DNA from: Cladophialophora immunda
Taxonomy: Eukaryota > Ascomycota > Eurotiomycetes > Chaetothyriales > Herpotrichiellaceae
Length of the DNA stretch: 64,000 nucleotides
NCBI RefSeq assembly: GCF_000835495.1
Contig: NW_015622546.1
Location: 1,924,883-1,988,882 of the forward strand
Reading direction: 5' to 3'
Shown here: positions 34,004 to 45,500 of the stretch, in pieces
Layout of the letters: the number at the start of each line of letters is the position of its first letter
Numbering within the stretch: position 1 is the first letter of the stretch
The notes under the pieces: generated by a model
What the model was told of the DNA's origin: nothing
Databases searched by the model: none
The model's input: the letters and a program-made list of their open reading frames with translations, nothing else
Program-made: the position numbers and the translations under genes

Positions 34004-34653
34004 TCAACGTGGCCATTCCAGTCTGTCCATCTTTGGTCGGTCACTGGGGGGAAATCTGGTCGAACTGTTGTCGCTTTGCTCTTCTGACCCACGCGATCCC
34101 TCGCGTGGTAAAACTTGCATCTGGGCTGGTGAAGGCAATTCTGTGCCTCCGTTGATGACGAAATCAATCTGTTCGAAAGCCTGCTGGATTGCGATGTTAG
34201 CGCGACACTCGTTCCGAACGTGAGCCGCGAGTTGTGATAGATCGACGCCTGAACGCATGACACGGATCAAGTCCTCGGTCGCACTGAGACCGCCCGCTCG
34301 CACCGTTGCGATGATTCCTCCTAGAAGTTGCTGGTGTCGCTCGAGCGCGACCTGCTTGTCCGCGAGTTCTTGGGCCGTTCGGTGGTTCGCAATTTTCCGG
34401 CGCTGGTCAGAAGTTGCATCGTAAACGCAGAGACTTTTTCTCGTCGCACAGGCCTCGCAAGGGTTGCCGCCAGAGCACTGGTCCCGGTCAGAGACACGCC
34501 TGGTGAGCACTCCAAATGCACGATATATACCTTTGTTTTCCTCTGCTTGCAGGCGCCGCAAGCGGTGGAGATTTTTCGAGGACGCTGAGAATATGGGGGC
34601 TCCTGGGCGCCTTCGTCGCTTGGGGGTGGCCGCGGTGCCAACATCTGAGACAT
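34004..34653 (-). CDS. Short Zn(II)2Cys6 zinc-cluster protein
   Basis: Two exons, 34531-34653 and 34004-34477, splice to 198 residues. The 53-bp intron falls inside the zinc cluster and its removal creates the full C-x2-C-x6-C-x5-C-x2-C-x6-C pattern (ACGACKQRKTK joined to CSGGNPCEACATRKSLC, residues 32-57). After it comes a basic linker and a helix-rich region, then a Ser-rich end. It lacks the several hundred residues of the fungal-specific transcription-factor middle domain found in most members, so it may be a minimal regulator. A longer unspliced frame starting at 34732 breaks the cluster and is rejected. Confidence 0.8.
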
Positions 34654-36155
34654 GGCGAGGGAATTGCTCCTGTGAATTCATTTGGTATGCCGAGATACTG
34701 TTGGATTTCCCGGGATCCTCTTCGGACAGCAATTCGCTTGATAATTCATGCTATAGAGTGCGCGCCATCGTAGAGAGGAGCCTGGAAGGATGCGGTTTTG
34801 GGTATTTCGAGGAGGCCTAGGAATATGAGCAAAGTTCGGTCGGTGGAAGAGGTAAGACAGAATTTGGCGGACGAGATATCCGAATTCTGGGAGGTGGGCT
34901 GCTGGGCCCCGACATACTTATACTAGGGGCGCTTCTGGGAGGGACACTGCAACCATCCACACTTGCGACGTGAATGGAGGGAAGCGATTCATCCCATTCG
35001 CAGACCTCGCTGACAATGTCATTCGAGATTGTTTTTACTCGAAGAAGATGGATCACTTTGGCCGACTCCAGAGACTATCCCGGCTTGTGCCCGTTGACCG
35101 TCCAGTTCGGTTGTGAAGCATATAGGACGCTTTCGATCTGGGGGTGAACAGCATTTCGAAGCGTGGCTTTTACGACGCAATTCGCAAGAGATCGACGGGT
35201 TCTCTCCGTTTCAGAGAAGGGGGGGGGCGTTCGATTAGCGCAAAGTTGGCTCATGATATGCGCTGTTTATGAAAATTTCAAAGGGCACAGCTTGGGTGTG
35301 TGATTAGGGGCCCTTCTAAGCCTGTACTCGAGCCTCGCCGGTAATTTTCTCCGGGCTGCACCGCGCCCACCTCCCTGAAGGCAAATTTGGCGCGCAGTCT
35401 AGAATTGGCGATTTTCTAGGGCCCGAGGAGGTATCAGCAGAGTCTGAGGATCAGACCTGGATCCTGACTGCTCGCATTCGATTTTTTCTTGACAGCCTGG
35501 GAGTGGTTCCGGGGGATCAAAGACGTTGACGAGGAGCTATACCTCGACCTCCAGCTGGGATGGATGAGACGAGGCCTGGGCTATCTAGGCAACCTAAGCA
35601 CTACCCGCCGCTCGATGAACAGGTGATGGTGGTGGCATGTTGCAAGGAGCCGTGGCCTGCAAGTTTCTGGGGCTTAACGTTGTGATTGGTAACCGGACTG
35701 CCATGAGGCGCAGAAGAAGCCAGGGGCCCAACGAAGGTTTCTCGACTCTGGAGATTTGGAGATTTGGATGTCGATTCCAACTGCGACGGTCACGTGCCGC
35801 CACGGTCGAAGGTCACGTGATGAGATTGGCGCGGGTGGGGGATGCCGAGGTCGGCCAAGCCCAAAGAGGACTAGAGTGAATCTTAATTTGCTGCGCTATG
35901 ATGTTGATCTCGGGCGTTGGTTTTTGGGGCTTTGGAGCCCAAAAAAAATTCCTCCAAATTGTGCCCAAAATTTCTAGGATTCTCTCTGTTCTATTCTCTT
36001 GCACGGAGGACGCTCTGTCCTGTAAGACTCTGCGTTTGGGACATTGGGCTGGAACCCCTTATCTCCCTTTTGGACACCGATTTTCCCTTCGCTGACTTTC
36101 CTGCCGGGATTGATTAAACAACCGCAAGACAGCAGCGCAGGCTGTTCCTGCAACG
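34654..36155. other. Divergent promoter region, zinc-cluster gene / Kap123
   Basis: No supported gene in 1.5 kb. An 11-base G run lies at about 35219. The last 200 bases are T/C-rich and should be the Kap123 promoter and 5' UTR. Confidence 0.45.
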
Positions 36156-39100
36156 ATGGACGAACAGAAATTCTTGGAGCAGCTCTCGATCATCCTCGAT
36201 CCAAAGAAAGGCAGCGTCAAGGCTGCCACGGGTATCCTCCAGAACCAATACTACAAACAGCCAGAATCCCTCCTTGCCCTCATCCACCTCGCCATTTCCC
36301 ACGAAAGCGCAGACCTCAAACAACTGGCCGCGACCCAGGCGAGGCCCTTGGTCTCGAAACACTGGACCAAGATCCCCAACAATCAGCGCCAACATGCCCG
36401 AACGCAGCTTTTCCAGGCGACTCTTGCTGAGCCCTCCTCTCTCGTCCGACATTCGTCTTCCCGCCTGATAAGTACAATTGCCAAGATTGATCTCGACGAT
36501 GGCGAATGGCCTGAACTGCCTGGCATGTTGCAGCAAGCTGCCACAAGTTCAAAAGCCGCCGAGCGCGCGGTCGGCGTGTACGTGCTTTATAGCATTCTAG
36601 AAACCATGGGAGATGGCTTCAGTTCCAAATTCAAAGAGTTATTTGCATTGTTCAGCAATACAATCAAAGACCCAGAGAGCCTGGAAGTCCGAGTCAACAC
36701 CCTGCTGGCCATCTCCAAAATGGCGCTTGTTATCGACGCCGAAGAAGACCAGGCTTCAATCAAGGCATTTCAAAACGTTTTCCCATCCATGGTTGCAGTT
36801 CTGAAAGACACAATCGACTCGGGCAAGGAAGACCAGATTATGCTCGCCTTCGAGGTCTTCAATACCCTCCTGGGGGCCGAGTACCAGCTCATGTCGAAGC
36901 ATTTTCAGGACTTGGTGGTCTTCATGAACGAGATTGCAACCAATAAAGACATGGCTGACGACACAAGGACTCAAGCCATCAGCTTCTTGATGCAGTGCGT
37001 CATGTATCGACGCCTGCGAGTCCAAGGTGCCAAGATGGGGGAGCCGTTGACCAAGAGCATGTTACAAATTGTCACTGAGATTGACGACGCTTCCGCTGAC
37101 GACGACGAAATCACGCCTGCCCGCTCAGCTCTAGGTCTGATCGACACCATGGCCCAAAGCCTCCCTGCCAACCAGGTCGTCGTCCCATTGCTGAACGCGC
37201 TCCCCGAGTACTCCAAAAGCTCCAACCCTAAACATCGACAAGCCGGCATCTTGGCTCTTGGTATGGCAGTTGAAGGAGCTCCAGATTTTCTCAGCACCCA
37301 GCTTTCCTCGGTGCTGCCAATCCTCTTCACGCTTCTGGAGGACTCGGAGGTTATCGTCAGACAAGCTGCTCTGCAGACCACGGCCAGGCTGGCCGCCGAT
37401 ATGCCAGAGGACATCAGCAAGGCACATGAGAAACTGATGCCGCTGCTCGTCAAGAATCTGACCGCAGCCATGGGTGCTTACAAGGGTGAGGAGGAAGGGC
37501 CTACTGTCGACATTATGAAGTCCGCAACAAGTGCTATCGAAGCAGTCGTGGACGGGATGGATGCCGAAGATGCTGTTCCTTACCTCGATAAGTTGGCCCC
37601 ACTGCTTCAACAGCTCTTTAAGCACCCAGATTCCAAGATCAAAGCGTTGGCCGCGAACGCTTTGGGCTCGTTGGCCTCTACGGTCGAAGCACCTTTCTTG
37701 CCCTACCTTCGCGATTCTATGAATGCTATGCAAGAATACATCACAAAGAAGGAGAGCGAGGAGGAACTTGACCTTCGCTCCAGTTGCACTGACGCAATGG
37801 GTGAGATGGCCGTTGCCGTTGGTCCAGCTGAGTTCAAGGACTACGTACGGCCGCTCATGGAGACCAGTGAAGAGTCCTTACGCCTTGAGCACTCGAGACT
37901 CAAGGAGAGCACCTATATCCTGTGGGGCTCTCTCGCCAAGGTCTACGAGGCCGACTTTGCACCTTTCCTGGATGGAGTGGTAAAAGGTCTTTTTGACTGC
38001 ATTGACCAAGAAGAAGCCGATCTGGAAGTGGAGCTCGGCGACAGTGCGAGAGATTTGCTCGGCAAGGAGGTGACGATCGCCGGGAAAAGGGTCAAGGTCG
38101 CCGTGGCGGACGACGATGATGAAGACGGGGACATTGAGGATATCGAGATTGATGGCGACGACGACGACAGCGATTGGGGTGATTTCGCAACCGTCACTCC
38201 TATTGCTCTCGAGAAGGAGATCGCCATTGAGGTGATCGGTGACGTCGTCTCCAACACCAAGACGGCGTACCTGCCGTTCTTTGAGAAGACGATCGAAAAA
38301 CTCCTGCCGTTGGTGGAACACAGCTACGAGAACGTGCGCAAGGCCACGATCAGCACATTGCATCGCGCGTATGCTGCCCTTTACGACATCTCGGAAGAAT
38401 CGGGCGAGCTCCAAAAATGGAAGCCTGGCCTGCCACTCCAAGTTGAACCGACGCCGGTACTGAAAAAGTTTGGAGAGGTTCTGATGAATGCAACGTTGAA
38501 CGTCTGGCCCGAGGAAGAGGACAGGTAAGTGGCATCCTGGTTACACTCCCCCATTCAACCCCTATCCACAGGATGAGATACTCTCGTTAATCCCAGCTCA
38601 CTCCGACACGCAAGTCGTGGATGAAGCGAACGCGATCTTCAACCCTCTGAAAAATGTCATCTGGCCACAGTGTGCACCAGCGAGAGATGGAATCAATGTT
38701 GACTTGTGGAACTACTAGTACTGCCGTCACTGAGATCTCGCGAGCCCTCTCCGAGAACCTCAAAATGACGGGTCCCGCCCTCCTCAGCTATCCTGACGTC
38801 CTCTCCAAGATCGTCCAGACAGTGACTGATTTGATCACGAAGAAACACGCGTGCCAAATTGATATGGGTGGAGAGGCCCTGGACGACGAAGACTTGGAAT
38901 CCACAGAAATGGACTGGCTTATCGTCGACAGTGCCATGGACGTTATCTCTGGACTTGCGGCTGCGCTTGGCCCAAGCTTCGGGGAGCTGTGGAAGATTTT
39001 TGAGAAACAGGTCCTGCGATACGCAAGCGGTGGAGAAGCCCTGGGCCGCGCATCTGCGTGTGGGGTGCTCGCTGAGATTATCACGGGCATGGAGGGTGCC

Positions 39101-39607
39101 GTCACCCCATTTACATCGCAGATGCTGAACGTTCTCCTCAAACGACTCGGAGACGAAGATCCTCAGACGAAGTCCAACGCAGCCTACGCGGTGGGTCGCC
39201 TGGTCGAGAAATCTGAGGATGACGGCAACATTGTCAAGGCCTACCCTCAGATCCTCTCGAAGCTGGAATCGATCCTGCACATCACGGAATGCCGCTGCCA
39301 GGACAACGCGGCGGGATGCGTCTCTAGGCTGATCCTGAAGCACAAGGACAAAGTGCCTATTGAGCAGGTCCTCCCCGCTCTTGTCAACAGCGGCATCTTG
39401 CCTTTGAAGGAGGATTATCAAGAGAATGAGCCAGTGTGGACAATGATCGTCCAGCTCTACCGCGATCAGAACCCGACGATCCAGCAACTCACGCCGAAGC
39501 TGGCTCCGATCATGATGAGCGTGTTGGGTGAGCCGACGGAGCAGTTGACGGATGAGGTGAGAGAGCAGGTCCAGGCGCTGGTGGAGCATCTGAAGAGCAT
39601 GCACTAG
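36156..39607 (+). CDS. KAP123: Importin subunit beta-4 / karyopherin Kap123
   Basis: Nuclear import receptor for ribosomal proteins and histones; it binds cargo in the cytoplasm and releases it on Ran-GTP in the nucleus. Exons 36156-38524 and 38719-39607 join in phase (AG|T) to 1,085 residues, the family length. The N-terminus MDEQKFLEQLSIILDPKKGS and the YYKQPESLLALIHLA helix form the importin-beta N-terminal repeat. HEAT repeats run throughout, and a strongly acidic loop DDDDEDGDIEDIEIDGDDD lies at about residues 650-670, as in Kap123. The 194-bp intron is the only one and its acceptor (CTACTAG, 38711-38718) is the only one that restores a frame without stops. The downstream exon holds GEALGRASACGVLAEI and ends KSMH. 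Confidence 0.93.
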
Positions 39608-40255
39608 GGAGAGCGCAACCCGTGCCCGTGATATCTGTCCGCTGATCGCGAGCAGTGCAACACGCTTCCACCACTGGGGGAGCGAGGGACACGGTGGCTG
39701 TCGTTGGGAGTGGGGAAGAAAATCACCCATGACGGAACGACAGATGAAGATGTTGGATGTTTTTTCACGTGTCACGAAATGAACGTCATTGAGCACACTT
39801 AGACCTAGAGATACCATGTGTCATGCCGGATACAATGCAATGCCCAGGGGCTGTTATGAAGAACAGAGAGACCAGTTGGTGACATGCAAAGCGACAGGAG
39901 CAAGCAGCATTGGATTGATCTTCTGCCACCTCTTTCGCGCAAGCCAGGGCGTGAGCCCACAAGGCTGTGCAGTCTCTACCACTCGGTTTGAACCTCGAGA
40001 AGATGTTCAGTACGGAGCAATGCATACCACCATTTCCGTCCATGCACATGCGAACCAAGCCATGCCCACATCCCCATAATAGTACTCCGTATACTTCCCA
40101 TGTCCTCGGCCCTCCGCAGCTACTGTAAGTGGCCGGGTACCCAGGAACCAGCTCCTCTACGGGCCCCAGGCTCCGTCTCGAGTCGGGCGCCGGACAAACC
40201 ATGCACTCAACTCCCTTCACCGCCCTCCCTCTCCGTCCCGCCTGATCCCGTCTGC

Positions 40256-40289
40256 CTTCTTCTTCTTCTTCTTCTTCTTCTTCTTCTTC
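40256..40289. repeat. (CTT)11 microsatellite
   Basis: About eleven uninterrupted CTT triplets. It lies in a gene-free region. Confidence 0.9.
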
Positions 40290-41062
40290 CCGTCTCAGGC
40301 TGAAGCGGCAGCTGGAGGTTGAGCATATGTACACGGCAATCGGAAACATTGGACCCGGAGCTGAAACGAGGTGTGAGGACTCGTTACTCTCCGTGAGCAG
40401 CGGGAGGGGGCGGGTTTGTAGAGAAGAGACACTTTGTATAAACGAAGGTACCTACTTGCCTACCGACCTAGTGAGTACGCGGTACATTGCCGCAGAGGAC
40501 GCCGACGCCTTTCTCGAGCGCAGGTCACACGAGACACCAAAAAATAAAAAAAATCTCGCATGCGTGCATGATACGTGCGACGGGCGTCCTTTCATTGGTA
40601 ATGGTCTAGGTAGGGTACGGAGTAGACGACCATGTACCGCGGACGAGGCAGCTCTTGTGCTCGATAATTACTCCCCCACAGTCTAGATCATGGCTGGGAA
40701 ACAAATTGGGCCCTCCGTTGACGCCTTGTTTGGTTCGAGGCCTCGCCAATCACTGGCCTACCGGGTCCTAAGTATTCGGTACGAGGGAGACATTCGACCG
40801 ACGACCCGGCCCACACGCGTCGACGTCGACAACGTCGAGCATACCTCTACGTACCCGGTACTTGCGTAGGTAGGTTTCTAGGCTGGGGCGGAGGGGCCTT
40901 GATATTACAGTACTACCGAGTACATCACTTAACTTACATAAGTTTAGTCGTCCACAATCGCAGGGGGTTATGGATCATGGTATAATAATCCTAATCCACC
41001 CACGCACCAATTTCGAATGGCTCGTTCCTCAATATCATCATGTTGGCACCCTCCGTTCTCAA

Positions 41063-41089
41063 ACGGGCAAAACGGGCAAAACGGGCAAA
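41063..41089. repeat. 9-bp tandem repeat, three copies
   Basis: Three exact copies of ACGGGCAAA. Confidence 0.85.
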
Positions 41090-41530
41090 ACTAATTTAAT
41101 TACCTATAATGGCCAACCCGACCTACCAAGTAGGCAGAAAGAAAAAAAAAATTCTCGGTCCTCGCATATTAGTACGGAGTACGGGAGCAAGGGGCTTTCC
41201 ATGCGGATAACCAACCATTCACTCACTCAGCCGTCCACCCACCCAGCCGCTCGCCCTTTAGTCCCGATCAGGTAGGAAGAGGGAGAAGGGAGGGAAAAAC
41301 AGGCCAACACTAATCCTCTCCGGCCGCCTACGAGTAGACATTACAAGGCACAGCACTCGGTACGCGGGGGCCAATACGAAATCCAAGTAATTAGTCAACA
41401 CTCTACAGCCGGCCCGATTGAGCTGGAGATGGGATGGGGGCATCTGGCAGCCTGAATAGAATTCGAGGATAGCTACAGCACCAAGCACGTAGCCGTACTT
41501 GTAGGACTCGTAGACCACGTAGCCTGCCTG

Positions 41531-41574
41531 CTTGCTTGCCTGCTTGCCTGCTTGCCTGCTTACCTGCTTACCTG
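41531..41574. repeat. 8-bp minisatellite (CTTGCCTG)
   Basis: Three exact CTTGCCTG units followed by two CTTACCTG variants, preceded by a partial CTTG unit. Confidence 0.85.
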
Positions 41575-42575
41575 ACGGACCAGGCCCGTGATAGGAGCGG
41601 GAGATCACACGGGCTGCGACGAGGCTGAAACATGAAGCAGGCTCCCGAGTTTCATGATATCACCTCGCCCATCAATCACTATCATTTCAGGCCTGACTAG
41701 TTAGTTGTACAGGAATATGCCAGCAGTCAGCCAGGACGGAGGAGCTCTCACAAAATTACCCTCATTGAAATGGAGGTTCGCTTGATGTCCAGTCATCTCG
41801 CATAAAGTCCCATTCGAGAGAGATCCATTGGCGCCGTCACTATCACTACATCGTGAATTATATAGGTACCTCGTATATCTATCTTATAGATGCCGCTACT
41901 AATACCTCCAGCTCCCGCATCTCGAGGCTTGCGCCGTCCAGCTCTTGCATTTCCTTTAGGTGTCGCTCTTCATCCACCCGCGGCCGCACGATCTCGCGAT
42001 CAGCGACATGCTCCCAGATGCCTCCATCAAAACCCGAACAAATTCTCAATCCCAGTTACATCCGACAAACCACGCAAATCCGCTCTGCTTGAGGCTTCCG
42101 ATCCAGACCACCAACACCTCGCTTGTCTTGTCGAATATCAATAGCACCCCCTTTCAAATCCAGTCAGAATCTCCATCAATTGTGGTCAAACTTCATGACC
42201 AGAACCCAACATGCACACAATTCCCTTCATAACCCACATTCATGATTTCAAAAAACAAATTCTGAGTGACCGAGTACAATCCACAAGCTGCGTCAGAGGC
42301 CTCTTCGGCAGCATGACCCTGTCCAACAAGAGTGCCAGGCAGTCCATCTGCTGCTTATCGCGGAATTCCCGGACACCGAATCCTTCTGCCCGCACAACAA
42401 TCGTCAATCCGAGATCCTGGACTTCGTACAAGGAGACCATCCACCGTGAACACTTAATGGACAGGCAACTATCCCAAGGGAAGTCAACGAATTCATTTCC
42501 CCCTTCCGCGAATAATGGTGGGATCACTGAAGAACAGCCTTCATAACCTCGTTTCTCAGCTTGAAAACACCAAGA

Positions 42576-45500
42576 TCATTTCTTGCCCTTCTTTCGACGA
42601 CTCGCCGAAGTGGATTTTTTTCTTCTGGATTTTGGGGGAGGTTTCTTTTTTTTTTCTTTGCTTTTTGAAGGCTTGGTGATTTTCCAGATGTTTTTGGTCG
42701 CCATTCGCTGCTTGGTCACGGCAAAGTGCCAATCAGCCTGCGGCGTGATGAGTTATCAAAATCGCATGTCCCTCAAAGGAATTGAATGACTCATGAACTC
42801 CATCCCAGTCAGATCCCGACAAATTAGAAATGAGTCGACACACAACCTGACAGTCCAACATTCCCATAGGCTTCGAGACTCACCATGAGCAAGGCAACTT
42901 TGTCCTGCTGTTGGTGTCTTTCCGCGTTCAATATTCGTAGACGATCGTCAACCGTATCCTCATGATCATGAATGAATTGGTGATGATTAGGCACCGTCTG
43001 GTCGTGTGGCGACCAATTCGCGTTGGAGGCATGCTGTGGACTCAGCTATTGGATATTCTGTCCGTTGTTGGTGGCCGCGGCACTAATAAAAGGCTGATTT
43101 CTGAACACGATAGGTCAGACGGCTTCTTTCTGACCCAAATTAACATCTCGTAGAGCGTCGTTGAGCGAACTTCTTGTTTTGGTGCACGCTGCACTCTTCT
43201 GGATCGCCCAGCAAAATAGTCCTTGGGTCCGTTCCAAGAATCCCTGTTCCGACGCCAATTTTCAGGCCTGTGCCAGGATGCGAGAAATCCCTCAGGATTG
43301 TCCAGGCACAGACGCCTCTCAACATTGTGAGTTCCTCGGCATGCTCTATCCACGCGTCACAGAATGATGCAGCCTCGACCTCAAGGCGCAAAATGCCGCG
43401 CTAAGTCTGGATGCACACCAAGCCTAATCGTGGGCAGCCACCATTCGTTCAGGGCGTTTGTTGGTCTGCAGCGTGGATAGGTGTGCAGGGACATTGGCAA
43501 CTCCCTGGCTAGGGTGTCCCTAGTGTGATGGGCCTACATATGGTTCTCAGGGGTTTTCGTGAGACAAGGGGAAGCCGGCCGGCCCCCCACTGATGCTGCC
43601 GCACGACTCCGCTGTCAGGTGTGATACGAGTCTGTTCCGTCTGGTCAATGTGGGCTAAGCTGAAAGCAGCCAAGCTTCGCACCCAATTCGAATCGGTTGG
43701 TCAGTGTAGGCTGTAGGCCCCGAAATCATTCTCAGCACACGCAAGTGGCTGCGACACTGTGGCAAGACTGCAGTGGTGGTCCTCTCGCATTATTAAGTAG
43801 CTCTGCTCTCGCCCTTCTGCGATGCTCTCAATTCTTCGTCCTTTTCGGATGTCGCCCACGAGCCCAGATGAGTTCCCCAATGCTCGGAATGGTGCTTTGG
43901 CCGGTCCATTGGGTTCCGTGGATGATATATGGTCTCTCTTTGGCGTCTCTTCCACCCACTTGCACCCTCTGGAGTGGCTGGACCGCCAAAGCAGTCTTCT
44001 CAGAAGGTCCCAAATTGCATTGCATTTGATAAGGTTGAGCCGAAGAATGGTTACTCTCACAGTGCTTCATCGAGCTCTGGGGAGGCTTTCATCGACATCA
44101 GCCTTGTCTGGGACTTTTGAGCCTCACCATTGTTGACGGTTGCCTTTTTGGCATGCTCTCTGCCTTTTTCCTCCCGGCCGGTGGCCTGCAACACCACAGT
44201 GCCGGATCTCCTGTGCCAAGTCCGACACACTCTGGCCTAACCGAATTTGGCGATTGCTGCATACCGTCTGCTATACCACAGAAACACGGCCAGATGTCGT
44301 TGGCCGTCCAGATCGTGCCTTCGTGGGAAACGCGAGGTCGTCTTTCGCAGTTCTTCTTGTCGAAGCTCATCTTTGCATCCAGAACGCCGAATAGATGCCA
44401 ACATTACCACGTCATGATGTTCAATCGCGCCGTCATGGTCATTGTCTTTCGTCGCCTTGTTCCTTTCCCTGCGTTTCTGCTTGACCCACGCAGTCGACGT
44501 CAGGGTGAACCACGCAAATATGTACTGTCAGCGCATCATCACACAAAAATGCCTTCTCCTCTGTGCCAGAGATGGCACACCACCTTCCTGCTTCGTACCA
44601 GCCGCAACGCCGGAGATTCAAAGGAAATTCAACGAGTGACTGACCACGCAATCATGAGCAAATGCAGAAAGTATTGTCTGACCTTCATACTGACCTGAAC
44701 ATATAGGAAAATCATCCATCCACCCCCCATTCACGGTTCTTCTTGCGAATATCTGCCATCCGACTGCCCTGCAAATGCGCGTTGCAGGTCGTCGAGGACG
44801 ATATCGATTCTTGCAAGACTCTCCATCCTCCTTTCTTTGAGTGGCTGCCCAGCAAAAAATGCTGCATCTACCCGACGTTCTTGCCGCATGGTGGTTATTG
44901 CATGTTTTTCCACCGTGCTCTGCCCGGTTCGGAGTGTTGTCAAAGGCCAGACCAGAGAAGAGGGGGAACGCATTCCGAAAATTGGCTGACGTAGCGTGCT
45001 CGAGGAGGCAGCCGAGTCTGATTGGGAAGAGGTAACACTTTGCAAGGAGGAGCTGTGATTCATATCAGCGGTGGTACCTCTGTGTTATTGCTGGAACATT
45101 CAGATGCGCTGGTAGGGATCTAGGGTTGCAGGGCACTACTTGGGCGCTCTGCAACCTTTGATTACCTGGTCTTGTGATTGAGGCAAAGTACACAAGCACC
45201 CTGGATCCGGTTGTTGTCGACGCGAGAACGGAATTGAGCAGTCGTGCGCTCTCTCTTCTTGTGACCACAGAGACTGCACTCGACTGGCAGCCACACCCCT
45301 GGGGGCGATGCAGAGGAATGATGGTACCGATGGCCATTATGGAAGAACAGTACTTACCCTATGTTGATGTCTTCCATTGGTGGTGGGTGTGGTGGTGGCA
45401 GCGTAGATTTTGAATGTGCGGACGTTGTGGTCGCAGGCAGGTTGCGAGAGGTGACTAATTCCCAAGAGCAGGAAAGTTGTGACAGCTGCAGACTAGATAT
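42576..45500 (-). CDS. Probable multi-exon gene of unknown function (Cys-rich start, Lys-rich tail); exon model incomplete
   Basis: No long frame exists, but coding-like segments follow one another on the minus strand. Exons 45166-45298 and about 44740-45079 join in phase across a clean intron. The first carries a C-x2-C-x24-C-x2-C pattern (CSLCGHKKRERTTAQF, then GACVLCLNHKTR), probably zinc-binding; the second has SLARIDIVLDDLQRAFAGQ. A segment at 44170-44523 reads VKQKRRERNKATKDNDHDGA, then RQEELRKTTSRFPRR. Exons 42884-43045 (VDDRLRILNAERHQQQDKVA) and 42576-42737 join in phase and end in a nuclear-signal-like tail of KKKK, SRRKKS and RRKKGKK. Middle exon borders, the true start and the joint at 45298 are unresolved. 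In-frame TAG codons at two tentative joints could be intronic or true lesions, so a recent pseudogene is possible. I do not recognise the family. Confidence 0.45.

Larger units (their letters stand above)
39608..42575. other. Repeat-rich gene-free region
   Basis: No supported gene in 3 kb. It has an unusual density of simple and tandem repeats (listed separately) and of GTAC/TACGGAGTA-type words: TACTCCGTA at 40083-40091, and TACGGAGTA at 40616-40624 and 41173-41181. Confidence 0.5.

Noticed and set aside
34004..34732. Unspliced 242-codon version of the zinc-cluster protein
   Set aside because: It breaks the first half of the Cys6 motif; the spliced version restores all six cysteines with correct spacing.
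38693..39817. 374-codon frame on the minus strand
   Set aside because: Antisense to the last Kap123 exon; no motif.
45356..45377. ATG GAA GAC ATC AAC ATA as a neat first exon of the unknown minus-strand gene
   Set aside because: Its splice phase leads into a frame that loses the four-cysteine exon and hits a stop after the next intron; it may only be a coincidence.
42576..45500. TAG read as an amino acid in the unknown gene
   Set aside because: Other genes in the window use TAG as a normal stop, so unsolved introns or point lesions are simpler.
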